The notes beneath the pieces are model-generated. The model ran no database searches. It was not told the DNA's origin and worked only from the letters and a program-made list of their open reading frames with translations. This document shows, in pieces, positions 21,379 through 31,725 of a stretch of DNA of 64,000 nt. Both the position numbers and the translations under genes were made by a program. Origin of the DNA: Panorpa germanica (lineage: Eukaryota > Arthropoda > Insecta > Mecoptera > Panorpidae); the NCBI GenBank assembly GCA_963678705.1, contig OY783206.1:19107807-19171806 (forward strand), in the 5' to 3' direction. Numbering within the stretch: position 1 is the stretch's first letter; each line of letters starts with the position of its first letter.

Positions 21379-22828
21379 ATTTTATTTTGGGGGCACGGAG
21401 GCGGTTTTTGCCGAGATTAAAAATTGTGCTAGAAAGTTGAAATTTTTTATGTAGGCTGTGCAACTAATTTACGAATCGAAAAAAAATCCCAAATTTTGAA
21501 AAATAACGTCAAATAACGAATAAATTACAATACTTACAATACAATATTAACAATAGTTACTTTTGTCTAACTTTGTTTTGATTTGTAAACTTTTCATACA
21601 ACACACTCAAACGTAATAAACTATTTACAGCTATCTCGAGCATTTACCATTTTCATTTTTCTAATTAATTAATTTTTGCCTGGGGTAAATACAATCGATT
21701 ACTAATTATTCTACAGACTTGATTTTTGATTGAAATAAATGTCAATATATGTATATTGACGTTCTAATTTTTAAAATAGCTATATCAAATTTGAATTTCA
21801 GCTTTGTCACATGTTTTAGCTATGCACAAGACGTCACAGAAGAAATAAGTAATCGATATTATCTTCTACTCACAATGGAGAAAAAAAATTAGCCAGACAA
21901 AAAATTCATGATATGTAATAGAAATTAAGTAGAATAGTACTCCAAAATGTTAACTGGGTTGTCACTTAAGTGACCAAATGACTTTTTTAATTGTTAATAT
22001 TTCTTAAAATATAATGAGTTGCTAACGAATAACTGGACATTTGAGGACCTGGTAGCTAATTATCAATATTTAGCACAGTTTAATAGAAATTAAGACATAG
22101 TTCCCAAAACCCATTTAACAATAAATCAGAAATTCAAATCTTAAATAGTTAGACCCTCGTAAATTTTTCGATAATAACAAAAATAAATTAAAAAATGGAC
22201 ATATTGTAGCATATATATAAATAATTCTTAACTTGATAGCAAAAATGTTACTTTTTCAGATGATAAATTGAGAATCACTAATTTAAAATCAATTTTTCTT
22301 TTTTTATTGTATATAAGTTTTTTCGTTTTATGTACTTATGCAATGCTCCTCGATTTAGGGCTCATTACGTGTCGCGTCGTATATTTTTAATATATTTTAT
22401 TTGTATGAATATAAATTGGTAGCGCTTTACAAATACTTTTATATTTAAAAATTATAATTACTAAATATTTGGCAAAAAAAACCTCATCATTGTTGTTTGA
22501 ATTGGATTGGGATTCTTTGGAATATTGTCCGTTAAAGGGACTTAATGTAATGGTAAAATTTTAACCATTAAAAGGACATGTGGGGCGAGTGCGGACATAA
22601 ATCATAAAATTTCTAGTCGTCACTTAAGACGGCAGCGACATCTCATGTATGATATAGAATGTAGTAATAAGTTCTATTTTTGCGCCTATATTCAAATTTA
22701 TAAAAGATAATTGGTTAGAAATATTAATAAAAATTAATATAATAATAAATAAGAATTATTAATAAAAAATGAAATTCATAATTCATAAATTTTTGATTCT
22801 TTAAAATTATGGTAGATTGCCTCATTAT
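21379..22828. repeat. Unclassified repeat, block Y (copy 1)
   Basis: Corresponds to 43,436-45,508. It starts with a Helitron-like stretch (GGGGGCACGGAGGCGG, GTGCTAGAAAGTTGAAATTT) and continues with sequence of unknown origin, ending near GATTGCCTCATTAT. The copy at 43-45 kb carries about 650 extra bases including a TA microsatellite. Confidence 0.75.
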
Positions 22829-23340
22829 TCCAGCCAATTATTCATTATTTTATTAATATTTTATTAAATGTAATATATTTACAGCATTATTTTTGATCAA
22901 TTGATAATATAACATTAGTCTACATTGTTAAACATTAAATAAACATACACTAACTATTCTATACACTTGAATATACACTGTGCTTGAACTTTAGCTTTAG
23001 TTTTATCTAGGAGACAGTTTCTGAAAATGAAATTACATGTACTTTACATATTTATATAGTAATAACTCTTATAAATAATATCTTGTAAGAATACTATTTT
23101 ATTTAATACTACTACTATGATATTATGAAGTTTGTAAATTTGAATGACCCCTCTTCCACTAGGTTCCTGTGTTTTTATCCTCTTTTGTAATACGCCTTCT
23201 TCCACTTCTGTGTTTTCATTGGCTTTATTTCTTTATATTTGTTTTATTACAACCTATTTTGTTTAACTATAAACTTTCTTCTGGCTTAATCTTTAGTCCA
23301 CTCATCTTTGGACTCAACGACTTTGGATGTTTACAATTTA
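22829..23340. other. AT-rich stretch, nothing recognised
   Basis: No ORF, repeat copy or RNA seen. It may be the degraded 5' part of the hAT element that follows. Confidence 0.4.
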
Positions 23341-23347
23341 ATGTATA

Positions 23348-24198
23348 ATGTCGCTGATAGTCCAGTGGCGTGCGATGGATACAAGAGCTTTAGCGGAGAC
23401 AAATGCAAAGATGCAAATTTATAGAAATGACTTCGAATCCTTCAAGTACAAAGCCAGTGAATCTGCAAGAAAATATGGTATTGATTCCCATTTTAAAGAA
23501 AAAAGGCAAAAGATAATTAAAAAACATTTTGATGAATTAGTTTCTGATTACTGATTTCGAAGCAGGGAAAAAATATTTAAAATTACTATTTTCAATAATG
23601 TACTAGACACAATAGAAAATAGGTCAATTAAAAGCACGGTTTAGTGGTATGAGTGCAGTTAGTCAAATATTCAATTTTCTAGCAGCTAAATTTTTACTGG
23701 ATGTAGGTGAAACAACTTTATTACAAATGTGTGACCAATTCCAAAGTAAATATTCTGATATAATCCCCAACTTTTCCATTCAATTTTTTAATATTTACCA
23801 CCTACTTATACCTGAATTATCTAATTATCAATTCTGTAAAGAAATAATGAGAAAATATGGAGTTCTAGAATGCGACCTAACAGAAGTATTTACAGCAATG
23901 TTATTGTTTCATACAATCCCTGTCACTTCGGCAGAAGCTGAAAGATCATTTAGCAAATTAAAATTATTTAAGGAATACTATGGGCCAAGGTCGACTCCGA
24001 CATTTATCGCTAATAACAGTCGAAAACAAAGCCGCATCAAGGTTCGATTTAACCGAAGTCATTGATCCTTTTGCGAAAAATCTAAGGATAGGAAAAGATT
24101 ATAAACTATATTGTTATTTTGTTATCAGTATACACATCAGTATAATAGGTAGGTTACCTTTACCTTCGGATAGGCAGTCAATTTTACACGCGGGTTGA
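23348..24198 (+). pseudogene. hAT-family transposase remnant (C-terminal half)
   Basis: Three frames cover the C-terminal half of a hAT transposase related to ZMYM1-like domesticated proteins. 23,348-23,554 gives a region ending FKEKRQKIIKKHFDE. After stops and a gap, 23,649 onward gives FSGMSAVSQIFNFL-type sequence and then the hAT dimerisation motif TSAEAERSFSKLKLFKEYY. A frameshift near 23,980 moves the end of the motif (MGQGRLRHLSLITVEN) into the third frame. The N-terminal zinc finger and the DDE half are absent, so it is dead. Confidence 0.85.
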
Positions 24199-24497
24199 AA
24201 TGTCCTACTTTCTTCACTCGGTGTGTAATATACTATTAATGTTTTATGTACAATAAACTGTTTTACATACATACATGCATAAATCTTTTGATTTACTTCG
24301 TTTTATTGATTAATGCCAATATTATAAATCCAAGTATACGTTCCTAAACTCTTCACCTAGGCGATCACTGAAGCTCACACAATACACACACACACATACA
24401 TGCAGTAAGTAGTTTTGTTGTGCCATTTAAAGCTTTGTACCTTTAAAGTATTTATATATATTTATATCTGACTTGAAAAACCTAAACAGTTTAGTTA

Positions 24498-24552
24498 GGG
24501 GCCAGATTTTGTTTTTTGCACCAGAGCCCTTGGTTACCTAGCTACGCCACTG
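24498..24552 (+). mobile_element. Putative hAT terminal sequence with TIR
   Basis: The segment ends CCTAGCTACGCCACTG. Its reverse complement CAGTGGCGTAGCTAGG is a common hAT terminal inverted repeat, and the preceding GGGGCC stretch is usual near these ends. It lies 350 bases after the transposase remnant. A partner starting CAGTGGCGTGCGATGG at 23,363 lies inside the coding remnant and no 8-bp duplication was found, so the left end is unresolved. Confidence 0.5.
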
Positions 24553-24879
24553 CTAACCTCATTCCTGTTTTATTATTAACTTTTATTAATTATAAATTAT
24601 ATAATTTAAATCACCCGAAAAATAAGTAGGAGTTATCATCTTTTCCGTAAAATCTGAAGTTGTATTTTATCTATTGTAAACAGGGTGGATAAATATTCCA
24701 TTTGCCCCTTCTGGCACTGATCGCTGATCCAAATGAGATTAATATGGTCCTAAAAGGGCCAATTTCAAAAATTCAAATTTGAGACTGAGACGAAAGTTTG
24801 AAAAAATCGTATTGACAATTTTATACAAAATAATTTTAATTTCAATTGACATGACAAGTAGAATGTCTGTTTCAACTTT

Positions 24880-25160
24880 TTACATTTTACATTACAATTT
24901 TTTACATTACATTTTTTACATAACATTTTTTACACGGATTTCCAGGAAATTCAGGGAAAAATCCTGGGAAGTCAAAAGTCTTAGAATTTTTTTCTCTACG
25001 AAATAAAACTTTCAAAAACATTGTAGAAGCCGATTTTGAGCCACCATACAAAATTCAGTACCAAACTTATAAATATATAAACAAGTCAGATACACCTGGA
25101 ATATTATATATTAAGTATTGCTCCGCTCCGTCGCAAAGCGACGTATATATAATATTTGTG
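24880..25160 (-). mobile_element. Helitron 5' fragment and adjoining 3' end
   Basis: Minus strand: the family 5' block (AAATTCAGGGAAAAATCC and TTTTTCTCTACGAAATA on the plus strand) ends near 25,110 at ATATTATATATTAAG. Immediately beside it a CGTCGCAAAGCGACG hairpin (25,129-25,143) is the 3' end of another copy. Confidence 0.65.
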
Positions 25161-25269
25161 TTTTAATATAAGTTATTTTCTAAATTCAACTTAATGCGAA
25201 ATATTTTTATAGTAATTTTTTCTGAAATATATATTTTTTAAAACTTATGTTCCTTGATTTTGTTCTAAT

Positions 25270-25570
25270 CCTATCATTTTCCCTAATTAAGCACTGTATT
25301 GAACAATGTATCCCTATATCGCTCCTTCTCTGAGCATCGTCGATCTTTCGACTACCAACGGCTACAAAACATTACCACGGCACTGACCTACTCAACAAAT
25401 AACTGGCGTTAAAATGCATTCGTCAATGACGTCATACAAATATGGCCGACCTTTTCTAGCGCTTAAACAACAATTCAAATTAACATCAATTTCTTTCAAC
25501 AATTGAAAAATCGACCACTAAAAAATGAGGTCCAAGCCCATTACTGTAATCCAAGATACAAATCAATATG
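25270..25570. repeat. Inverted copies of two dispersed repeats
   Basis: 25,270-25,390 is a reverse-complement copy of the ~224-bp repeat family (GAGCATCGTCGATC). 25,385-25,570 is the reverse complement of 62,840-63,045 in a VPS13D intron, sharing for instance ACCTACTCAACAAATAACTG and AATCGACCACTAAAAAATGA. Confidence 0.65.
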
Positions 25571-26590
25571 AATTCACCGCCGCGGATCCGAACCAAAAAA
25601 AACTTCAGAATGAAAGCCCTACTCAAAAATAGAATAGATACACCTTTACACCTTTATACTACTACTTTAATACTACTTTTAATGCTACTTTAATACACCT
25701 TTTCTGTATTAAAGTAGCATAATATAAAACATTAACTAGTTTCAAATATAAATAACAAATTACGGAAAAACCACCTTGGAGAAATTAAAATGTTGATAGA
25801 GAAATTAATTATACACAATTACAAATATATTTTACGCAATATAAGTAAATTTCCGTAATAAAATAGACGTATAAAGTAAAGTAAAAATGTTTTCAAATTA
25901 AGAAGAAAGTATTTCAAATATTCTTGCAATAATTATAAAGATTTCGTCAAATAACCGTAATACCGAACTGTTGTACTCCATCAAACATACCATAACGTCA
26001 AGGTATGGATTAAAAATCAAAACAAAAAACTAATAGGTTAAGGCAAGAAACTTATTAGACATAAATTTAATGCATGGTATCTACATTAAATATGTGTTTT
26101 CCCCTGGATTAAGCAAAATATCTACAAAACAATCCCTTGGAGTTGAAAATATAATAGCAAAGTGAAAAACCAACAACAACAGTAAATAAGAAAATGTAAA
26201 TTGTGAAGCATAATATACATATAAGGGAAGTCTTTATTTAAGCAGCAACAAAGGCAAAATCTTCGAAGATTCTTCGTAGAATCTTTGTGTTCAATATCTT
26301 CAAATATCCGAAGAAACTTCTTCTTTCAGAAAAAGCATAACTCCTTGCTTTTCTTCTGGTATGTCAACTTCACAGATATGAAACATAGCTCTTCATACCA
26401 AAAATATCGTGCATATAGAGCGTTGTAGACAAACACATTTAAAAAAATACAAAACGCTGCAAAAGTGTTTGGAGGCAATTTCCTGGCTAGTTCCTTGGCG
26501 AAGCTGCAATTACAGATAGCAACAAATGCAACTCGCTGTTACAAAAAAAGTTCCAAAAACGACAAGTCCATGTACAGACTGTCAAAAATT
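25571..26590. other. No gene seen
   Basis: AT-rich sequence with a short imperfect palindrome around TACTTTAATACACC (about 25,665-25,735). No coding region, RNA or named repeat was recognised. Confidence 0.4.
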
Positions 26591-26639
26591 TAAAGGAATT
26601 TTTTCTTCTTTAAGAATAATTGTACATAGTTTAAGAGCA

Positions 26640-26790
26640 TAGTTGACTGCTTGACCCATCTTGTAGATAGTTTAAGTGCATAACTACTTAGCTGCTTGGC
26701 CCATTTTGTAGATGATTTAAGTGCATAACTATCTGACTGCTTGGCCCATTTTGTAGATAGTTTAAGGGCGTAACTACCCCCAATTAAAGA
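26640..26790. repeat. 45-bp tandem repeat
   Basis: The phrase GCTTGGCCCATTTTGTAGAT (first copy slightly different) starts at 26,649, 26,694 and 26,739. The period is 45, a multiple of three, so a repetitive open frame arises on the minus strand; it is not a gene. Confidence 0.85.
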
Positions 26791-26999
26791 AAAACTATAG
26801 AACACTGCAAATTTCCATTGGCGGCGGCGTCAAAAACGAGAAATATCAAAAATAAAGATATGAAAGACTATTATCTAATACATATGTTCTATATACAAAC
26901 AAAATAGATCTCTTTGCCAAAAATTTGACAAATTTAGTTTTGTGGGGAGTTATATGGGGGCACTAATGTTATAATATAAATACAGAGGTCAAATTTAGT

Positions 27000-27750
27000 A
27001 TGCAGAGTATTTAAAAAAACATTTCATCATGTAGAGTATTACATTGAACCAAATTGTTCTCTATACGTTAGATATTAAAATTACATCCAACTGGATTGAT
27101 ATTTGGTGCGTTTGTAGGCAGAGTGCTACGAAATCGGACGGGAGGGAGATGGGTAGAGGGGATATAGTCAATAACCCCAAATAACAAATAAAACAAAATT
27201 AAAACTATGTATGTGCATATTTTCCATAATTGCAAAAAAAAAATAACCTTAGTAGCGGCGCGAATTTGGGGAAGTGGGAGCTTGGGACAGCTTTGCAATA
27301 GATAAGGGCTAGAATGATAAGAAAAAGAGGCGCTGGGGTTCGAGATGATTAGGACAAAGCGCTTGGCATTGTTAAAACAGAAGTTCATTAGGTGTGCAAG
27401 GATATGAGTAAACATAAATTATAAAAAAAATGTACTTCTAAGGATGAAATTTAGTATGTAATATGTAAAGTATTAATTTTGAAAATTAATTGTGAAGAGA
27501 GTAGTACGCAGAGGTCGGAAGGAGCGCTGGGAAAGTGCTCCAAGGACCGACGATGCTAAGAGAAGGAGTGATACAGGGCTGCTGAGCATGTGCCAAGGTG
27601 CTGTAAGTGGGCGCTCTCTGACGGAGGTACGGAGGAATTAAATTAAAACAGCCGGAGTGATACAGACCTATAGACCTAAGAGGTGATGATAGGGGTTTAG
27701 AGGCGGGGCACTAGACATTGTTCAATAATGTGCTTAATTTGGGTAAATTA
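27000..27750. repeat. Dispersed repeat units (240-bp and 224-bp families)
   Basis: 27,060-27,420 matches the 240-bp family at 39-42 kb (TAGTAGCGGCGCGAATTTGG near 27,252). 27,480-27,745 matches the 224-bp family seen at 1-430 (ACCGACGATGCTAAGAGAAG). The same two families adjoin each other at 40-42 kb, so they probably belong to one larger element. Confidence 0.6.
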
Positions 27751-27754
27751 TAGG

Positions 27755-28521
27755 ATTAGAACTATTTGGAATATTGCGAATTGCGAATTGCTTATGCAAA
27801 GGCGTGGCGACACCACAAATGCACATAGTGAAACTAATATATTTTTGTTAGTACTATGCAAATCGAAATTAACAGGAGATGCAAATATAGTAACAAGCGG
27901 ACGCGATATTAACTCCTGGAGAGAATTGCGAACAATTTTGTCTGATAGCTTCGGAGACCAACGATCCGTAACTACACTGTTGAGAGATTGTTTCACAAAC
28001 AATTTTATAATAGATGCCAACACCTGAAGACAACTTTATATTTACGGTGCATAACGTACGAATCAATAGGAAATTTTAATATTTAAAGTAAACAATAGGA
28101 TGAATTGATTCTGGAATCATTTTTAGTGGGACTAAAAGAACCAATGGGGCAATTTACCAGAACATCAAGATCCACAAATATGGAAGACACTCTCACATAT
28201 ATGAAAAACCAAAGCAGAAATATGTACGAATCTAGAACCAATAAATGTGATAATTTCAAATTTAATATTAACGAATCAACCGACAGCTATCGTCAATATA
28301 ATAAACCACATGTTCAGTTTGAACAGCATGTCCCCAGTATGTACTCCAAAGCAGTATGCAAAAGCTATATGTACCCCAATACACATATCCCTAAAAACCT
28401 GTTCGAAACGATAGAAACTTCGATCAAACCTTTTACGTTGAAGAAGAAAACCAAGAACAAACCTTCTATGTTAAAGAAGAAAGCCAAGAATAAAATTTTC
28501 GCAGAAATACAAAAAATATAA
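27755..28521 (+). pseudogene. Ty3/gypsy-type gag remnant
   Basis: Frame 1 gives SKLTGDANIVTSGRDINSW followed by LSDSFGDQRSVTTLLRDC, the capsid core pattern of gypsy-like Gags. After a break around 28,024 a second frame (28,105-28,521) gives ESFLVGLKEPMGQFTR and MEDTLTYMKNQSRN, the end of the same capsid domain. No zinc knuckle or protease follows. The coding region is split by at least one frameshift and stops. Confidence 0.75.
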
Positions 28522-28909
28522 AACCCACGCACCGGCATTATTACTAAATATAATTGACACAGTTTCCAATGCCAAATTATTAATAGATATCTACAGGCTC
28601 TTCAAGAACACTAATAAATCCAAAATTTAATTTATAAAAATTACCCTGAATTAATTTATTATCAAAACAGCACATCAAACATCTACACAGAATCAAGTAG
28701 CAGGCATACCTTTATTCCCAATATTTCAAGAAAAGAAAAAATTTAAAATATATTTATTCCGATTCAGCAAAAAATAACACGGACTAATAGGTCTTGCTTT
28801 ATTAAAATAAATTAAATGCAACAATCGATATTCGAAACAGAATTTTAATAACCTTATGATTGTTGAATAATGAATGTGTGAGGAATCTAATGATTGTGTG
28901 TATAATGTC

Positions 28910-29190
28910 AACATCAGAACAGAACATTTAAATAAAAAAGAAAAAACAGTAGAACGAAATAATAATAAACTAAAAAATCACCAGATTAAAGTGAATGACA
29001 TCGTCTACGTTAGAGGAGGAATTGTTTCAAAAGTAAGGAATAGATACCCCCTTACAGTAACTAGTACCTAATAGGCCACTACACAGTAACACAAGTAAAA
29101 GAACATAACATAATTAAAATACAAGATGGTAATAACAAGTCAAAGGCAAGAAACATCGACGTTAATGAAGAAATTAAAGTGTATAACTAA
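28910..29190 (+). pseudogene. Ty3/gypsy integrase C-terminal remnant (GPY/F-like)
   Basis: 28,946-29,071 encodes KVNDIVYVRGGIVSKVRNRY; after a frame change it continues as GHYTVTQVKEHNIIKI, the end of a gypsy integrase with its chromodomain-like GPY/F module (conserved D-V-V/G and PYTV). Only about 390 bases separate it from the gag remnant, so protease, RT, RNase H and integrase core have been deleted. LTRs were not recognised. Confidence 0.7.
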
Positions 29191-31725
29191 CAACTAACTG
29201 AAATCTTCTTTTATTAATCTCTTGAACACTCGATCAAGTAACTCGTTTAAAGGGACACAACTGATGTTAGTTGTTATTATCTCCGCTAATATTGAGTCGT
29301 ATTAAGAAATAATGGATATTTGAGGTTTTGATAGCCAACTCCATCAATATATTATAAACATAACTTACATAAAATACAAATTTTTAATTTTTTTAGTTAC
29401 ATTCATTTTTAACAATAGTTTAGCAAAGTATATTAATACAATATATGATTATAAATACAGTCGGAAACAAAATCATATATTTTTATTATACTATGTAACA
29501 AATATATTTAAAATAAATTTTAATTTAAGATGTTTTAAATGCTAAAATATTTAAAAAAAAATGCATATTTACTAGCTACCTACATCAATGCAAGATTTGA
29601 TAAAAAGTTTTGCAAAAATGCGCAACATTGGTCAAATGCACTGCAAAAAAATAATTTTTGATTTCAAAAATAAACGCACCAGATAATAAATTCAATACAA
29701 ATGAACGTTTCTCTCTAACTAGAACCATGTACAATGGCAGACATATTTATAGTTAGAGAGAATACCTAGAGTTCGTCGACGACACATGCTTAAAACAAGC
29801 TATGGCCTATGAACCTACGCTGCAATGATAAATTTCCGTCTCATTAAATTGTTTATATTGTATACTGTGAAACTTCACCATTATATCGTAGATTTAAACG
29901 GCTCTTATAAACTCTCATAAAGCATGAGAGGCTGACCTACGCACTCTTGCAATTTGAACTATACATGCAGGACTTGTTCTATCATGTCCAGTGAGTGATC
30001 AAAAATGATTTTATTTTCTGTGTGCATTTCCATTGTGCGTTTTTGTTAGGTTTTGCAATCCTGATATTAATATAGGGATTCTAAGATGTCGTCACGTTTT
30101 TTTAGTTTTTTAATTACGTATTAGCAAACTAAGGATGCTCTCACACAGTGACTGTAGCAATGATTCGCATTAGCACACTTTAGCATGAGCTCAAGTTTCT
30201 ACTATAATATTTAGGAATACACCACAGTATTAACTATCCGCTGTCCATGAAATCGTACATACAAAGTGGACCGCAATCGTTCTGTACGAAGTTGCATCTA
30301 TCCTAGAGAGTTCAGAAATATAAGAGTCCGTGTAGAACGTAGAGACGAATGAACTACAGACTTCTTTGATACAAAACAGTGTCTTGATAAACATTAAGTT
30401 ACTCATGATAAAGTGTGTTTATGCCAAACAACTGGAGCCAATGTGAGAGTACCCTAAAACACTCCTAGAGCTCCTATCATCGAAACTTAAAAATAATTGT
30501 TACTTTCATTTACTTTTTCTCAAAAAAGTAATTTTTTAATTTAAATTTTGTTGAAAAACAACTAATCATCCATCATGATATTTGAATTTCTTAGTCATTT
30601 ATTTTACTAGAACATAAACATAAATAATTGACCTGACTAGAAATATCTTCTATTACTAAATTTTAAAATAAATGTATGTCTGAATCTAAAACCCTGCAAC
30701 TTGTAAACCTCTAGTTTACACAGAAATGGCCAGCTTGTGTGATTCTTTTATTTTTTAATAAATAAACTTATATAAAATTTGATCAACTATCGTTAAATAT
30801 TGACAAATAAATTATATTTTACAATTTACAATCAAGTTTTTGTTACTGGTCCACTACTAAGGCAGTATCTATTATTAGGCAAATTTAGTTCACAAAATTA
30901 CTTAAAAAATCATTTTAAAATTGTCTATATATAGCAAAAGATACATTTAGTTTCGTTTATTCATTTAGTTTATTTTTTCAGTCTTCAATAAATCATTTTA
31001 TATTAATATATATTTAAAATAATAACTTTGCAATTTTCTTTATAAAATTGTCTATAAAAAACACTAGTTCTTAGTTCTAAGTCTTTTAAAGACACAGAAC
31101 ACAGTTACATTGTTAATATTTTTTATTATCAAATGAAAATGGTAAAATATAAATTAAAATAATTGCTAGGTTTTAACTAAATTATCACATAGCTTATTAT
31201 ATTTAAAAAATTATAAGTAATAAATTATTTTTCTTTTATAAATAAATAATATTTTATATAAGAATTACTTTATCTTTAAAATTCAATTGAATACTTTTTA
31301 AAATTTGTTTAATTGAAAAATAGATTATATAAAATGATTGTTTTTTTATTTAAACAATCTCTTTGTTAAAATATAGGAATATTTAATAAAAATTTAAGTT
31401 ATTTTCTTTGTAATAAGGTTATATAATTTTAATTGTATTCTTGCAGAAGTATATGTAAATAATATACCTTCATAAATCTTCATCTTGTTTTTAAATAATG
31501 TAATATATATATATAACTTCTGCAAGTATATGTATAAATTATATATTCAATTGAGAATAAGTAGTAATTTATATACAATTCTTATCCCTGAGACTATTTT
31601 ATTGCAGAATCTATCCTCACCAGAAAATAACCGTTTAGAAAATTATAATTTCTAAATAATGATATGCAGTATATTTGCATATTATTTTTAACTAACATTT
31701 TCACTTTCCTAAAATTAACGTTTTG
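29191..31725. other. Intergenic/AT-rich; nothing recognised apart from one repeat core
   Basis: 29,220-29,370 is a diverged copy of the core shared by blocks X and Y (AATAATGGATATTTGAGG). The rest, to the 3' end of the spargel gene, has no ORF above background and no RNA gene that I can see. Part of it is presumably 3' UTR of the minus-strand gene. Confidence 0.45.

Noticed and set aside
23363-23380. Left hAT terminal repeat CAGTGGCGTGCG
   Set aside because: It partly matches the right-hand TIR, but it lies within transposase coding sequence and has no matching 8-bp duplication.
26590-26805. 71-residue minus-strand ORF with three similar segments
   Set aside because: It reads a 45-bp tandem repeat; no domain and no splice context.
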